NCBI RefSeq assembly: GCF_000821185.2
Contig: NZ_CP050855.1
Span: 2,666,001 to 2,730,000 of the forward strand
DNA: 64,000 bases
Source: Serratia symbiotica
GTDB taxonomy: Bacteria > Pseudomonadota > Gammaproteobacteria > Enterobacterales > Enterobacteriaceae
Direction of reading: 5' to 3'
Below are positions 22,985-34,380 of the stretch, one piece after another. Every line of letters begins with the position of its first letter. Position 1 is the first letter of the stretch. The notes under the pieces are model-generated. The model saw nothing but the letters and a program-made list of their open reading frames with translations. It was not told the DNA's origin and searched no databases. Position numbers and translations under genes: made by a program.

Positions 22985-24406
22985 TTACTGCATCAGCAAA
23001 TACAGTTTGTTCTCGCCGCGCTGAATATTCAACGCCAACACAGGAGGCGAGCTGTCGAGCATTTTACGCAATTCGCCCAGGTTCTGGATCGGCTGTTGGT
23101 TAACGCCCAGGATCACATCGCCCTTTTTCAGGCCAATGCGTGCGGCGGCGCTGCCATCCTTGACGTTGTCCACTTTGATACCTTTCTGAGCGCCGATCTG
23201 GGTATTACTTAACTCGGCTCCTTCGATACCGGTATAGATATTGCCAGACTCGATCTGCGTCTGGGTACTTTGCTCCAGCGTGGCGTCAAGGGTCATCGGT
23301 TTACCGTCACGGATGATACCCAACGCCATCTTGCTACCAATTGGCAACGTGCCGATTTCTGCCCGGAAAGAAGCGAAGCTGGAGATAGCTTTGCCGTTGA
23401 TGGTGACGATCACATCGCCAGCCTTAATGCCTGCTTTGGCGGCGGAGGATTTAGGCACAACCTCATTGACAAAAGCCCCACGCTGCGCATCGATCTTCAT
23501 CGCTTTGGCCAGTTCAGAGTTCAGTTCGGTGCCTTTAATGCCCAGTTCACCACGTTTCACCTGACCATATTCGACCATCTGCGCCGTCAGATTTTTCACC
23601 ATGTTACTTGGGATGGCAAAGCCGATGCCGATGTTGCCGCCATCCGGTGCCAGGATCGCGGTGTTGATGCCGATCAACTCGCCGTTCAGGTTGACCAATG
23701 CGCCACCGGAGTTACCACGATTAATCGCGGCGTCAGTCTGGATAAAGTTCTCGTAATTTTCGATATTCAGGCCGCTGCGACCCAGTGCAGAAACGATACC
23801 TGAAGTGGCGGTTTCACCCAACCCGTAAGGGTTGCCGATGGCGATAGCGTAATCACCAACGCGCAGTTGATCGGAGTCTGCCATTTTGATGGCTGTCAGG
23901 TTCTTAAAGTCCTTCAGTTGCAGCAGGGCGATATCGGAACGCATATCTTTGCCGATCACTTTGGCGTCATAGCGCCGGCCATCACTCAGCTTTACTTGAA
24001 TTTTATTAGCGTTATCCACCACATGGTTGTTGGTCACGACATAGCCTTTGGCTGCATCAATCACTACCCCGGCACCCAGTGCCTGGAAATTCTGCTGTGT
24101 ACCCTGTTGCTGCCCATCCGGCCCAACTTGACACAGCGGCGAACCCTGGAATGGCGAACCATTGCGGCAAAACGGCGAGTCTTCACCAAAGAATTGCTGG
24201 AACTGCGGTGGCATTCTTGGCGTATTGACCGTAGTACTACCCTCTACATTGATGCTCACCACAGAAGGCATCACTTTTTCCAGCATCGGTGCCAAACTTG
24301 GCAACGGTTGCGAGCTGGAAAACGTGGTGTCGGCGGCGCTGGCCTTGAGCGGCCCCATCGCCATACTGAATGTCAGTGCACTCAGGATTAATGCGGTTTT
24401 TTTCAT
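22985..24406 (-). CDS. degP: Periplasmic serine protease/chaperone DegP
   Basis: DegP degrades or refolds damaged envelope proteins in the periplasm. The 473-residue precursor has a signal peptide (MKKTALILSALTFSMAMGPL, likely cleaved after ASA), a trypsin-like domain with His128 (VTNNHVVDN), Asp158 (MRSDIALLQ) and Ser233 (NRGNSGGALVN), a Cys80-Cys92 pair in the regulatory loop, and two PDZ domains (GELGIKGTELN... and TGIEGAELSNTQ...). These match E. coli DegP with a three-residue offset. A sigma-E-type promoter lies upstream and a strong terminator downstream. Confidence 0.96.
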   Translation of the reverse strand: MKKTALILSALTFSMAMGPLKASAADTTFSSSQPLPSLAPMLEKVMPSVVSINVEGSTTVNTPRMPPQFQQFFGEDSPFCRNGSPFQGSPLCQVGPDGQQQGTQQNFQALGAGVVIDAAKGYVVTNNHVVDNANKIQVKLSDGRRYDAKVIGKDMRSDIALLQLKDFKNLTAIKMADSDQLRVGDYAIAIGNPYGLGETATSGIVSALGRSGLNIENYENFIQTDAAINRGNSGGALVNLNGELIGINTAILAPDGGNIGIGFAIPSNMVKNLTAQMVEYGQVKRGELGIKGTELNSELAKAMKIDAQRGAFVNEVVPKSSAAKAGIKAGDVIVTINGKAISSFASFRAEIGTLPIGSKMALGIIRDGKPMTLDATLEQSTQTQIESGNIYTGIEGAELSNTQIGAQKGIKVDNVKDGSAAARIGLKKGDVILGVNQQPIQNLGELRKMLDSSPPVLALNIQRGENKLYLLMQ

Positions 24407-24464
24407 CTGTATGTCTCTTTTATCGAGTCGTTAAGAAAAGTCTTTCAATCCATCCGGTGCATTG

Positions 24465-24492
24465 TCAGAGCTAATTAATAGCCTAAAGTTCC
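24465..24492 (-). promoter_or_regulatory. Sigma-E-type promoter of degP
   Basis: The minus strand reads GGAACTT (24492-24486), a 16-bp spacer, then TCTGA (24469-24465). This matches the sigma-E consensus GGAACTT-N16-TCTGA and lies about 60 bp upstream of the degP ATG, where E. coli has its RpoE promoter. Envelope stress is therefore expected to induce the gene. Confidence 0.8.
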
Positions 24493-24590
24493 GACGCAGG
24501 TTATTGGTAATAGTAAACAAATATTGTCTGTCTTTACAAAACGGCTCACCGACTGTAGCACGGGAAAACAACAATTAATTACCCAATTAA

Positions 24591-26090
24591 TTATTCTGCT
24601 GCAATTAATCGCCGATATTCATCATAAGCATAAAGATCGGTCATTCCGCTGATATAGTCTTGCAGTAAACGTGCGCGGAAATAATATTCTCTAATCGCCT
24701 GTTGTTCTGCCGATAGATGCTGCAACCCTTCCACGGCTTCGACATAGGCCAGCCGATGTTTAGTGGAAAGCTTGTGGTATAACCGCGTTTCGATCGGATA
24801 AGCGCGATGGCTGTCCTGCTGCACCAGCCGGGTGAAATCGGCCAACGGCATCGCTAGCAGCGGGCTGTAAATGTCCAGCAGACCGCTGATAACCCGGTAC
24901 CCCTGTAACTCAAGCTGTTCCACTTCTGGGTGGTTGAACACACGTTTGAATGCCACATTCTTAAATATTTTCAATAAATTACATTCTTGTCCAGCATCCT
25001 CCAGCAATGCCTGATTGAAGTGGCCCTGAAACACCGCCTCCAGGTTGTCGATAAAGCGTTTCGCCGCGTGTGGCACCAGCCGCTTCACAGTCAATACCCG
25101 CAAATACATGAAGAACTGATCCCCGCCGCTGTCAATTTTGCGGAAGGCACTGGCAACGGTTTTATCGAATAAATCCCCCGTGATCACTTCCCCCCATTCC
25201 TGCTTGAGATGCTGATAAAGTTGCTCAACGGTGAAGATATTTTTTTCCACGGCGTCTTCGAGATCGGCAATGCAATAAGAAATATCGTCGGCGGCTTCCA
25301 TAATATAGGTCAGAGGGAAACGGTTGAATTCGCCCATATGCAGTTCGCGCCGTAAGCGATCAACATACGCTTCCTCCGCCAAATAATAACCGGGCTTTTT
25401 CATCAGGTAGCTGTGGCTAGCTGGGATCTCGCTCGCCCAATAGGCCGGGCGGGTATATTTCAAAATGCAACCCACCTGCGCGTAAGTTAGGTTGAGCTTC
25501 AGCAGGGTATAGACCATGCGGATCGCCTGAGCATTGCCTTCAAAATGGCTGAGATCTTGACGAATGCGGCTGCGCAGCCGGTTAAGATCGCTTTCACCCT
25601 GATGCAGGCGTAGCAGCTCAACCCGACACCTATCGTGGCTACCCGGCCCGCTGCCGCAACTGGCAGGATCGAGCCGCTGGGTGAACCAGTCGTTGATCGC
25701 CGACTCGCCGAAGTGGCCAAACGGCGGATTGCCGATATCATGCATCAGACAGGCCGTTTCGATGATACTTTCAAAGGGAGCGAGCAACCGGGTCAGGCCA
25801 AGCTCATCAATGCGCCCAGCCAGTTTGAAGCGGTTGAGGATCTCTTTGGCGATATGCCGCCCGACCTGCTGCACTTCCATCGAATGGGTCAGGCGGCTAC
25901 GCACGGCCGCATTACGCTCCAACGGAAAGACCTGGGTTTTTTGCTGCAAACGGCGGATGGCGGCAGAATTGATAATGCGCCCGCGATCGCTCTCAAACTG
26001 CCGCACAATGTCGTACTCATCTTTGGCCTCAATAGGTTTGCCGAATGGCCGCAGGAAGCTGATTTTTTGCTTGAAGTCGATCCCGGACAT
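24591..26090 (-). CDS. dgt: Deoxyguanosinetriphosphate triphosphohydrolase
   Basis: Dgt hydrolyses dGTP to deoxyguanosine and tripolyphosphate and affects dNTP balance and mutation rates. The start [17 protein letters not shown] at 26090 has GGAGAAACAG just upstream; the frame is open for 19 more codons without homology. The HD-domain metal motifs are visible: RLTHSMEV (His) near 70, [14 protein letters not shown] (His-Asp) near 120 and [14 protein letters not shown] near 275. About 499 residues, close to E. coli (505). It is divergent from mtnN. Confidence 0.95.
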   Translation of the reverse strand: MSGIDFKQKISFLRPFGKPIEAKDEYDIVRQFESDRGRIINSAAIRRLQQKTQVFPLERNAAVRSRLTHSMEVQQVGRHIAKEILNRFKLAGRIDELGLTRLLAPFESIIETACLMHDIGNPPFGHFGESAINDWFTQRLDPASCGSGPGSHDRCRVELLRLHQGESDLNRLRSRIRQDLSHFEGNAQAIRMVYTLLKLNLTYAQVGCILKYTRPAYWASEIPASHSYLMKKPGYYLAEEAYVDRLRRELHMGEFNRFPLTYIMEAADDISYCIADLEDAVEKNIFTVEQLYQHLKQEWGEVITGDLFDKTVASAFRKIDSGGDQFFMYLRVLTVKRLVPHAAKRFIDNLEAVFQGHFNQALLEDAGQECNLLKIFKNVAFKRVFNHPEVEQLELQGYRVISGLLDIYSPLLAMPLADFTRLVQQDSHRAYPIETRLYHKLSTKHRLAYVEAVEGLQHLSAEQQAIREYYFRARLLQDYISGMTDLYAYDEYRRLIAAE

Positions 26091-26216
26091 CTGTTTCTCC
26101 TCAGTCGCACCTACCTCTGTGATAACAATTCCCGCCAGCGGATGCAATGAATTATCTCTCTGACAGCCATGATAGACTATGGTGCAATTCCCCTACCTAA
26201 TCAGCGAGTGTTATTT

Positions 26217-26918
26217 ATGAAAGTAGCCATCATCGGCGCAATGGAGCAAGAAGTCGCCCTACTGCGCGATCAAATCGAAAACCGTCAAACCCTTCAACGC
26301 GCGGGCAGTGAAATCTATACCGGCCAGATCGGCAGCGTCGACGTTGCCCTGCTGAAATCCGGTATCGGCAAAGTCTCTGCGGCCATAGGCACCACCCTGT
26401 TGCTGCAACATTGCCAGCCGGACATGGTGATCAATACCGGCTCCGCCGGTGGCCTTGCCAGCACGCTGAAGGTTGGCGACATCGTGGTGTCCGAAGAAGT
26501 GCGTTACCACGATGCCGACGTAACCGCCTTTGGCTATGAGCCAGGCCAGATGGCCGGTTGCCCAGCAGCGTTCGTGGCCGATGGCGCGCTGATCGCTCTG
26601 GCAGAAAGTGGCATCAAACAGTTAAACCTGAACGCAGTGCGCGGCCTGATTTGCAGCGGCGATGCATTTATCAATGGTGCAGAACCGTTGGCACGTATTC
26701 GCGCCACCTTCCCAAACGTTGTGGCAGTTGAAATGGAAGCTGCAGCGATCAGCCACGTCTGCCACCTGTTCAGCACGCCGTTTGTGGTGGTGCGCGCTAT
26801 CTCCGACGTCGCCGACAGCGTATCCCACATCAGCTTTGACGAATTCCTCACAGTGGCGGCCAAACAGTCCACGATGATGGTTAACGCCATGCTGCAAGCC
26901 CTGGCCAAACGCGGTTGA
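26217..26918 (+). CDS. mtnN: 5'-methylthioadenosine/S-adenosylhomocysteine nucleosidase
   Basis: MtnN (Pfs) cleaves methylthioadenosine and S-adenosylhomocysteine, recycling methionine and feeding the LuxS/AI-2 route. The start [20 protein letters not shown] at 26217 gives 233 residues (E. coli 232). Glu12 in GAMEQEV, the substrate-binding [15 protein letters not shown] and the catalytic Asp in RAISDVAD are present. In E. coli the next genes are btuF and yadS, but here only about 105 bp separate mtnN from the convergent erpA. Confidence 0.96.
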   Translation: MKVAIIGAMEQEVALLRDQIENRQTLQRAGSEIYTGQIGSVDVALLKSGIGKVSAAIGTTLLLQHCQPDMVINTGSAGGLASTLKVGDIVVSEEVRYHDADVTAFGYEPGQMAGCPAAFVADGALIALAESGIKQLNLNAVRGLICSGDAFINGAEPLARIRATFPNVVAVEMEAAAISHVCHLFSTPFVVVRAISDVADSVSHISFDEFLTVAAKQSTMMVNAMLQALAKRG

Positions 26919-27024
26919 AGTGCAGCCAAGCGCCCCTCACCGAACAAACTGTCGTGTAGGAAATAACAGGAGCATTAACCCGCCAGCCATGAGGGAAGAC
27001 GGGTCATACCCTAGCGGGGAAAAG

Positions 27025-27369
27025 TCAGATACTGAATGAGGAACCACAGCCACAGGTCGTTTTGGCATTCGGGTTGGTCACCACAAAGCGTGAGCCTTCC
27101 AGCCCTTCAGTATAATCCACCGCCCCCCCCACCAGATATTGCAGGCTCATCGGATCGACCACCAGCGCCACACCTTGCTTCTCAATGGTCATGTCGCCAT
27201 CATTGATTTTGTCGTCAAATGTGAAGCCGTACTGAAACCCACTACAGCCGCCGCCGGTAATGTAAACTCGTAACTTTAGGTTCGGGTTTTCTTCATCAGC
27301 GATCAGAAATTTAACCTTGTTTGCTGCTGCCTCAGTAAATTGCAGGGGCAATGCAGTTTCATCATTCAT
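27025..27369 (-). CDS. erpA: Iron-sulfur cluster insertion protein ErpA
   Basis: ErpA is an A-type carrier that passes Fe-S clusters to apoproteins, notably the isoprenoid enzymes IspG and IspH. The 114-residue protein carries the three conserved cysteines at 42 ([11 protein letters not shown]), 106 and 108 ([11 protein letters not shown]), the cluster ligands. Length and sequence are as in E. coli. The clcA gene that adjoins hemL in E. coli is not present between erpA and hemL here. Confidence 0.96.
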   Translation of the reverse strand: MNDETALPLQFTEAAANKVKFLIADEENPNLKLRVYITGGGCSGFQYGFTFDDKINDGDMTIEKQGVALVVDPMSLQYLVGGAVDYTEGLEGSRFVVTNPNAKTTCGCGSSFSI

Positions 27370-27512
27370 ACTCTTTTACTCCCAACCTGGTTCAGCATCA
27401 GATCGCTACACTAGCTGCCTGATTAATACTGACGATTATCCGATACCTAAGTATTGTGTTCAAGTATTCACCCCATTTGCTTTACCCCGTTTCTCCGTCA
27501 CCTTACCACTGG

Positions 27513-27540
27513 CTAAGAGCCTATCCCAGTAGGCTCTTAG
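27513..27540. repeat. Family A end as a solo palindrome
   Basis: CTAAGAGCCTA-TCCCAG-TAGGCTCTTAG is a perfect 11-bp inverted repeat made of two family A ends with nothing between them, flanked by TAA and TTA. It lies about 105 bp upstream of the hemL start. It may be a collapsed element or a simple hairpin. Confidence 0.65.
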
Positions 27541-27646
27541 CCGCCCACTGCGACTCATCACTCTTTGTCGATGAACATTTCATAACGCGACACTCTCCTC
27601 TAGAATAGCGCGGTCAAATCATTCAAAAAAATCCAGGAGCCGATTT

Positions 27647-28936
27647 ATGAGTTTACCCAGCAAATCCGCAAGTCTGTATGCCCAGGCGCAACAGGTGATC
27701 CCCGGTGGGGTTAACTCTCCGGTACGCGCTTTCACGGGTGTCGGCGGTGTGCCACTGTTTATCGAGCGGGCAGAGGGAGCATACCTGTTCGACGTCGATG
27801 GCAAAGCCTACATCGATTATGTCGGCTCCTGGGGGCCGATGGTGCTGGGGCACAATCACCCGGCGATCCGCAACGCGGTAATCGAAGCGGCACAGCGCGG
27901 CCTAAGCTTCGGTGCGCCAACCGAGATAGAAATCAGCATGGCGCAGTTGGTCACCGAACTGGTGCCGACCATGGATAAGGTGCGCATGGTTAACTCAGGC
28001 ACCGAGGCCACCATGAGTGCCATTCGTCTGGCGCGTGGCTACACCCACCGCGATAAAATCATCAAGTTTGAAGGTTGCTACCACGGCCACGCCGACTGCC
28101 TACTGGTGAAAGCTGGTTCCGGCGCATTGACCCTCGGCCAGCCAAACTCGCCGGGCGTACCTGCGGACTTTGCCAAGCACACCCTCACCTGCACCTATAA
28201 CGATTTGGACTCAGTGCGCACGGCGTTCGAGCAATACCCTTCAGAAATCGCCTGCATCATCGTCGAACCCGTGGCCGGCAACATGAACTGCGTACCCCCG
28301 CTACCGGAGTTCCTGCCGGGCCTGCGCACACTATGCGACGAATATGGCGCACTGCTGATCATCGATGAAGTGATGACCGGCTTCCGCGTAGCGCTGGCTG
28401 GGGCGCAGTCCTATTATCACGTCGAACCGGATCTGACCTGCCTGGGTAAAATTATCGGCGGTGGCATGCCGGTAGGAGCCTTCGGTGGACGCCGTGAGGT
28501 GATGGACGTGCTGGCACCAACCGGCCCGGTTTACCAAGCAGGAACCCTGTCCGGCAACCCGATCGCTATGGCAGCGGGCTACGCCTGCTTGACCGCAGTG
28601 TCGCAGGTAGGCGTACACCAGACACTGACCGAACTGACCGACAGGTTGGCGGAAGGTCTGCGGCACGCGGCGAAAGAAGAAAACATCCCACTGGTGGTCA
28701 ACCATGTCGGCGGCATGTTCGGCTTGTTTTTCACTGACGCCTCAGCGGTCACCTGCTATCAGCAGGTCATGCAATGCAACGTGGAGCGCTTCAAGCGCTT
28801 TTTCCACCTGATGCTGGAAGAAAGCATCTATCTGGCACCCTCGGCGTTTGAAGCGGGCTTCATGTCCGTGGCACACAGTAAGGCAGATATTCAGCGCACT
28901 ATCGACGCCGCGCAACGCTGCTTCGCCAAGCTGTAA
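27647..28936 (+). CDS. hemL: Glutamate-1-semialdehyde 2,1-aminomutase
   Basis: HemL converts glutamate-1-semialdehyde to 5-aminolevulinate, the second committed step of C5-pathway haem synthesis. The start [20 protein letters not shown] has AGGAG eight bases upstream. The class III aminotransferase fold shows the gating loop [16 protein letters not shown], the aspartate of [12 protein letters not shown] and the PLP lysine (about 268) in [17 protein letters not shown]. 429 residues (E. coli 426), intact, followed by a good terminator. Confidence 0.97.
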   Translation: MSLPSKSASLYAQAQQVIPGGVNSPVRAFTGVGGVPLFIERAEGAYLFDVDGKAYIDYVGSWGPMVLGHNHPAIRNAVIEAAQRGLSFGAPTEIEISMAQLVTELVPTMDKVRMVNSGTEATMSAIRLARGYTHRDKIIKFEGCYHGHADCLLVKAGSGALTLGQPNSPGVPADFAKHTLTCTYNDLDSVRTAFEQYPSEIACIIVEPVAGNMNCVPPLPEFLPGLRTLCDEYGALLIIDEVMTGFRVALAGAQSYYHVEPDLTCLGKIIGGGMPVGAFGGRREVMDVLAPTGPVYQAGTLSGNPIAMAAGYACLTAVSQVGVHQTLTELTDRLAEGLRHAAKEENIPLVVNHVGGMFGLFFTDASAVTCYQQVMQCNVERFKRFFHLMLEESIYLAPSAFEAGFMSVAHSKADIQRTIDAAQRCFAKL

Positions 28937-28950
28937 GCTTGCACGGTAAA

Positions 28951-28986
28951 AACAACGGGAGCTGGCCGTAGCACCCGTTGTTTTTT
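28951..28986 (+). terminator. Terminator after hemL
   Basis: AACAACGGG...CCCGTTGTT is a 9-bp stem enclosing a partly paired loop, followed by TTTTTT. It lies just after the hemL stop and before the convergent ampE end. Confidence 0.85.
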
Positions 28987-28994
28987 GCTGCCAT

Positions 28995-29849
28995 TTACAG
29001 CAGCATGCCGTAAATGGTCAGTAGCGCCACCACTACTACCAGGGTCACCGTCACCTGGCTCGCCAGCGCCACCGCAGCGCGCGGCGTCTGCAGCGGATCG
29101 CTATGCGGATCACGCGCTAGCGAGAATTGCGCTAACCGCGTCAGCACCTGATACGATGAAGAATGACGGTCACCCAAGGATGCAAACCAGGCTGGTAACG
29201 CTTTCTCACCATGCCTCAACAGCGCATAACCCACTCCCGCCACCCGTACCGGGAGCCAGTCCAGCCAGTTCAGCAACAGATCAATACCCGAATGTGAACG
29301 ATCCAGCGGCGTAGGGTGGCGCGCCAGCCAGGTTTGATAAGCGCGCAAACAAGCATATCCCGCCAGTGCTATCGGCCCATAGGCTCCACAGACCACAAAC
29401 CAGAATATCGGTGCCAGATAGTAGCGGAAGTTAATCCATAATAGCGCATTTTGCAGTGCGCGCAGGCGCAGCGCTTCGCTACAATCTATCGGCAAACCGT
29501 GGATCAGCGCCAGTTCTTCCGCCATCTGGTCGCTGGCGTGGCTATCCCCCTGCCGCACGGCCTGCAAATAGGCGTGGTAATGCTGGCGTTCAATGCCAGC
29601 CCCGATGCACAGCAAGCCAATAATAATCCACAGCAGTAGTGTCACTATGCCAAAGAACATCCCTTGCGCCAGCCACAGCATGCCCCACATTCCCCCCATC
29701 CAAGCGAGGGTCAATAGCAGCGTCTGCGCCAGCGACACCCGATGCAGCCGCTGGAACACCACCTCCAGGCGGTGATCCAACTGCCAGTGTTCACCCAGCT
29801 TGAACAGGCGTTCCCATGCCAAAACCAGTACTAGCGTAAACAACGTCAT
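28995..29849 (-). CDS. ampE: AmpE, inner-membrane protein of the ampDE pair
   Basis: AmpE is an inner-membrane protein encoded with the amidase AmpD; it has been proposed as a sensor linked to beta-lactamase induction, but its biochemical role is unclear. The 284-residue protein starts [20 protein letters not shown] and has about four hydrophobic segments (near 40-60, 65-85, 140-165 and the C-terminal [19 protein letters not shown]), with soluble [19 protein letters not shown] between them. The frame is open. Its partner ampD just upstream has been reduced to a remnant whose end overlaps the ampE start. Confidence 0.93.
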   Translation of the reverse strand: MTLFTLVLVLAWERLFKLGEHWQLDHRLEVVFQRLHRVSLAQTLLLTLAWMGGMWGMLWLAQGMFFGIVTLLLWIIIGLLCIGAGIERQHYHAYLQAVRQGDSHASDQMAEELALIHGLPIDCSEALRLRALQNALLWINFRYYLAPIFWFVVCGAYGPIALAGYACLRAYQTWLARHPTPLDRSHSGIDLLLNWLDWLPVRVAGVGYALLRHGEKALPAWFASLGDRHSSSYQVLTRLAQFSLARDPHSDPLQTPRAAVALASQVTVTLVVVVALLTIYGMLL

Positions 29850-31051
<1,202 letters not shown>

Positions 31052-31053
31052 TT

Positions 31054-31078
31054 CCCCGCCGCTACGGCGGGGCGTTTT
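31054..31078 (+). terminator. Terminator after nadC
   Basis: CCCCGCCG-CTA-CGGCGGGG is a perfect 8-bp stem with a 3-nt loop, followed by CGTTTT, directly after the nadC stop. Confidence 0.85.
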
Positions 31079-31234
31079 CGCGCCAAAATTGCGAGGCAAG
31101 CCCCAACTTTTTTTTTCCTGCTGCAACCGCGACAACTTGTATCAGAAGCACGCTGGGAAATGCGCCAAAGCGCCTCGAAACGCGCCATTGGGTCAACTAC
31201 CCTGCCCTCCATACTGACATGGAGGAAACAACAA

Positions 31235-31672
31235 ATGGAATCACAACGCGGTTTTACCCTGATTGAACTGATGGTGGTGATTGCTATTATCGCCATATTG
31301 AGCGCCATTGGCATTCCCACCTACCAAGGTTACATCCATAAAGCAGCGCTGGCCGACATGTTGCAGGTGATGACACCGTATAAAATGGCCGTAGAATTGT
31401 GCCTACTGGACGACGGTGTGCCAACCGACTGCAACGCCGGCAGCAAGGGCATTCCTACCAACGGCTCCTCGCGCTACGTCAGCGCGGTGCAAGTCAGCCG
31501 GGGGGTGATCACCCTCACTGGCGCTCAGACGCTGCTGGGGTTAAAAGTGGCGCTGACACCCACGCAAAATCCCGGTGGCCAAACTCGCTGGACTCGCCTA
31601 TGCACCAGCGAAAACGCCAATCTGGCCAAGGTATGCCAGGATGTCTTCCACTTCGACACCGCCGTAGAGTAA
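31235..31672 (+). CDS. ppdD: Type IV prepilin-like protein PpdD
   Basis: PpdD is the major type IVa pilin of enterobacteria. The start at 31235 has GGAGG ten bases upstream and gives the type IV leader ESQRG followed by FTLIELMVVIAIIAILSAIG, with the peptidase cleavage between Gly and Phe and the conserved Glu at mature position 5. The globular domain contains the Cys pair near the C-terminus (RLCTSEN...VCQDVFHFD) that closes the D-region. 145 residues. It starts the ppdD-hofB-hofC operon with five bases before hofB. Confidence 0.95.
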   Translation: MESQRGFTLIELMVVIAIIAILSAIGIPTYQGYIHKAALADMLQVMTPYKMAVELCLLDDGVPTDCNAGSKGIPTNGSSRYVSAVQVSRGVITLTGAQTLLGLKVALTPTQNPGGQTRWTRLCTSENANLAKVCQDVFHFDTAVE

Positions 31673-31677
31673 CGGTG

Positions 31678-33126
31678 ATGGATGAGGCGATCAGCGAAGA
31701 AGTTCAGACCCTGTGTCAGCGCTATCAAGCGCTGGCACTCAGCGAAAACCACACCACCCTGACAGTTGCACTCAGCGAGGAGGCACCCCAGGGGTTGCTG
31801 GCGGCGCTGCGTTTCGCCACGGGCAAACGCATACACCTGGAGCAATGGCCAGCAGCCCGGCTTGAGCTGGCATTGCATCAGCGCCAACGACAGGTTGAAC
31901 CGCCAGCACAAGCCACCGCCGAGTATCAACTCGATACCGCTTCCCTTGACGACGACAGCGATGCACCGGTGGTGCAGTTTATCAACCAAACGCTGCGTAT
32001 AGCCATTCATCGCCGTGCCTCAGACGTTCACTTTGAGCCTTATCAACAGCGTTTTCGCGTCCGCTTGCGCATCGACGGCGTTTTGCAGGCCAGTGCATCA
32101 CCGCCGCCTGAGTTGGCCACACGACTGAGCACCAGGCTGAAGATTATGGGGCAGTTAGATATTGCCGAACGCCGGTTGCCGCAAGACGGACAGTTCAGCC
32201 TGTGGCTGGATAACGCCCGTTATTCGATGCGTATCGCTACGCTACCAACGTTGCACGGTGAAAAAGTGGTATTGCGCATCCTGCCATCCGAGCGGCAGGA
32301 ATTGCCGTTGGATCGGTTGGGGATGAGCCAGGCAGCGCTGGCGTGCTATACGGCGGCACTGGCCAATCCGCAGGGCATGATCCTGGTCACCGGCCCAACT
32401 GGCAGCGGCAAAACGATAACGTTATACAGCGGCCTGCGTCAATTGAATGACACGCAGAGCAACTTGTGCAGCGTCGAGGATCCGATCGAGATCCCGCTAT
32501 TTGGTGTCAATCAAACCCAGGTCAACATCAAAACCGAACTGAGCTTCTCACGGGTGTTACGCGCCCTGCTGCGGCAAGATCCCGACGTCATCATGATCGG
32601 TGAAATACGCGATCGGGAAACCGCCGAGATCGCCGTTAAGGCTGCACAGACTGGCCATTTGGTGTTATCGACGCTGCATACCAACTCCACCGGCGAAACC
32701 CTGACGCGTCTGACGCACATGGGCATCCCCGGCTATCTGATCGCTGCCTGCCTGAAACTGGTGATCGCCCAGCGGCTGGTGCGCAGATTATGCGAACACT
32801 GCCGCTACCCACTGAATAAACCAGTACACTTTCCAGCCAACTTGTGGCCGGAGCCGCTGACTGCCTGGCAAGCCAATGGCTGCGAACACTGTTTTGGCGG
32901 CTACTATGGCCGCATTGGGGTCTATGAACTGTTGACCATTACACCGGAGGTGCAAACCGGTCTGCTGGAGAACACCTCCCCTCGCCAACTGGCAGACATC
33001 GCCTGTCTTCAGGGGCATATAACGTTGCTCCAAGCTGGGCTGGCTCTGGTTGCCAAAGGAGTCACCTCGCTAGAAGAGCTGTATCGCGTGGTAGATATCA
33101 CCACAGAAGGTGGAGAACAGTCTTGA
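31678..33126 (+). CDS. hofB: Type IV pilus assembly ATPase HofB (PilB/GspE family)
   Basis: HofB is the hexameric cytoplasmic ATPase that powers pilin polymerisation. I start it at the ATG at 31678 ([13 protein letters not shown]), directly after a GTG that could also serve and five bases after the ppdD stop; upstream open frame overlaps ppdD. About 482 residues: an N2-type domain ([20 protein letters not shown], 114-133), Walker A GPTGSGKT at 239-246, Walker B region [18 protein letters not shown] at 301-318, His box [12 protein letters not shown], and the two CxxC zinc motifs (LCEHCRYPL and [12 protein letters not shown]). All key motifs are present. Confidence 0.94.
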   Translation: MDEAISEEVQTLCQRYQALALSENHTTLTVALSEEAPQGLLAALRFATGKRIHLEQWPAARLELALHQRQRQVEPPAQATAEYQLDTASLDDDSDAPVVQFINQTLRIAIHRRASDVHFEPYQQRFRVRLRIDGVLQASASPPPELATRLSTRLKIMGQLDIAERRLPQDGQFSLWLDNARYSMRIATLPTLHGEKVVLRILPSERQELPLDRLGMSQAALACYTAALANPQGMILVTGPTGSGKTITLYSGLRQLNDTQSNLCSVEDPIEIPLFGVNQTQVNIKTELSFSRVLRALLRQDPDVIMIGEIRDRETAEIAVKAAQTGHLVLSTLHTNSTGETLTRLTHMGIPGYLIAACLKLVIAQRLVRRLCEHCRYPLNKPVHFPANLWPEPLTAWQANGCEHCFGGYYGRIGVYELLTITPEVQTGLLENTSPRQLADIACLQGHITLLQAGLALVAKGVTSLEELYRVVDITTEGGEQS

Positions 33127-34322
33127 AGGCTCAGCGTTTGTTCCTCTGGCAAGCCATTAATGCTCAGGGTGAAGTGCTCTGTGGCGCACTGATGAGCAGC
33201 GAAAAACAGCAAGTCTGCCGCCAACTTATTGAACAGGGGCTACAACCGTGCCGGATCACGCACGGTAAACGCATCACACCCAGACAATGGCGTGGCGATC
33301 CACTGATCCACTTCACTCGTCAGCTCGCAACCTTGCTACAAGCGGGTCTGCCACTGGTCAATGCACTGCAATTTCTGGCTGCGGAACATCCTTCCCCTCC
33401 CTGGCGCTGCTTGTTGCAGCAGGTGAGTGAACGGGTGCAGCAAGGACACCCTTTTTCAGAGGTTATTGCCCAACAGCAGGCCGTCTTCCCGCTGATTTAC
33501 CGCCAACTGATCGCCATCGGTGAACTGACCGGGCATCTGGATCATTGCTGCTGGCAACTAGCGCAACAACAGGAATCCCAGCAAAAGCTGCACAACAAGG
33601 TGGTTAAGGCACTACGCTATCCCTTGTTCGTTTGCACGATAGCGCTGCTGGTCAGCGTGCTGATGCTGGTGATGGTATTGCCGGAATTTGCCGGAGTTTA
33701 TCAGTCTTTCGATGCGCCACTACCGGGATTTACCCAAGGGCTACTGCGCGTGTCCGCCCTGCTGATCAGCACAGGGCCATATTTTGCCCTGCTGCTGGGT
33801 AGTGCGATCTTTGGTTATTGTCGCTGGTTGCACCCGCAGCCGCAGTGGCGCCGCCGCGAGCAGGCAACTCAACTGCGGCTACCGCTGGTAGCCCGGTTGA
33901 TCGAGGGAAGTGCGTTAAGCCAAATATTTCGCATCCTAGCTATGACCCAGCAAGCGGGATTGACGCTGGTGGAAGGGCTGAATGCGGCGGCGCTGGCGGT
34001 GGACAACCTGTTTTATCGGCAAGCGCTAGAACAAGTGCAGCGCGAGATCGCTCAAGGGGAAAGGTTTCACCAAGCCCTAAGTCATCAGCCGCTGTTTCCG
34101 GCACTTTGCCAGCAATTGGTACGGGTGGGTGAAGAATCCGGCTCGTTAGACAGTCTGCTCGACAAGCTGGCACAGTGTCATGAACGGCAAACGCTGGAAC
34201 TGAGCGATACGCTGGCGCAGACGTTAGAACCTCTGCTGATGCTCGTGGTTGGCGGGATAGTCGGCGCGCTAGTGATCGCCATGTACCTGCCAATCTTTCA
34301 ATTGGGGAACGTATTGGGGTAA
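33123..34322 (+). CDS. hofC: Type IV pilus inner-membrane platform protein HofC (PilC/GspF family)
   Basis: HofC is the polytopic platform that couples the HofB ATPase to pilin assembly. The start is a TTG that overlaps the hofB stop as TTGA, giving 399 residues. Two T2SSF domains are visible, each with the LLQAGLPLV... and QAGLTLVEGL pattern (near 70-190 and 270-390), and hydrophobic segments at about 165-190 (YPLFVCTIALLVSVLMLVMV), 210-235 and the C-terminal VVGGIVGALVIAMYLPIF. In E. coli this operon is poorly expressed; here it is kept intact among decaying genes. Confidence 0.93.
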   Translation: MKAQRLFLWQAINAQGEVLCGALMSSEKQQVCRQLIEQGLQPCRITHGKRITPRQWRGDPLIHFTRQLATLLQAGLPLVNALQFLAAEHPSPPWRCLLQQVSERVQQGHPFSEVIAQQQAVFPLIYRQLIAIGELTGHLDHCCWQLAQQQESQQKLHNKVVKALRYPLFVCTIALLVSVLMLVMVLPEFAGVYQSFDAPLPGFTQGLLRVSALLISTGPYFALLLGSAIFGYCRWLHPQPQWRRREQATQLRLPLVARLIEGSALSQIFRILAMTQQAGLTLVEGLNAAALAVDNLFYRQALEQVQREIAQGERFHQALSHQPLFPALCQQLVRVGEESGSLDSLLDKLAQCHERQTLELSDTLAQTLEPLLMLVVGGIVGALVIAMYLPIFQLGNVLG

Positions 34323-34380
34323 ACCAATGAGGACAACGGGACGCCAGCCAACTGCGCCCGCTGTCAGGACTTGGTGTGCG

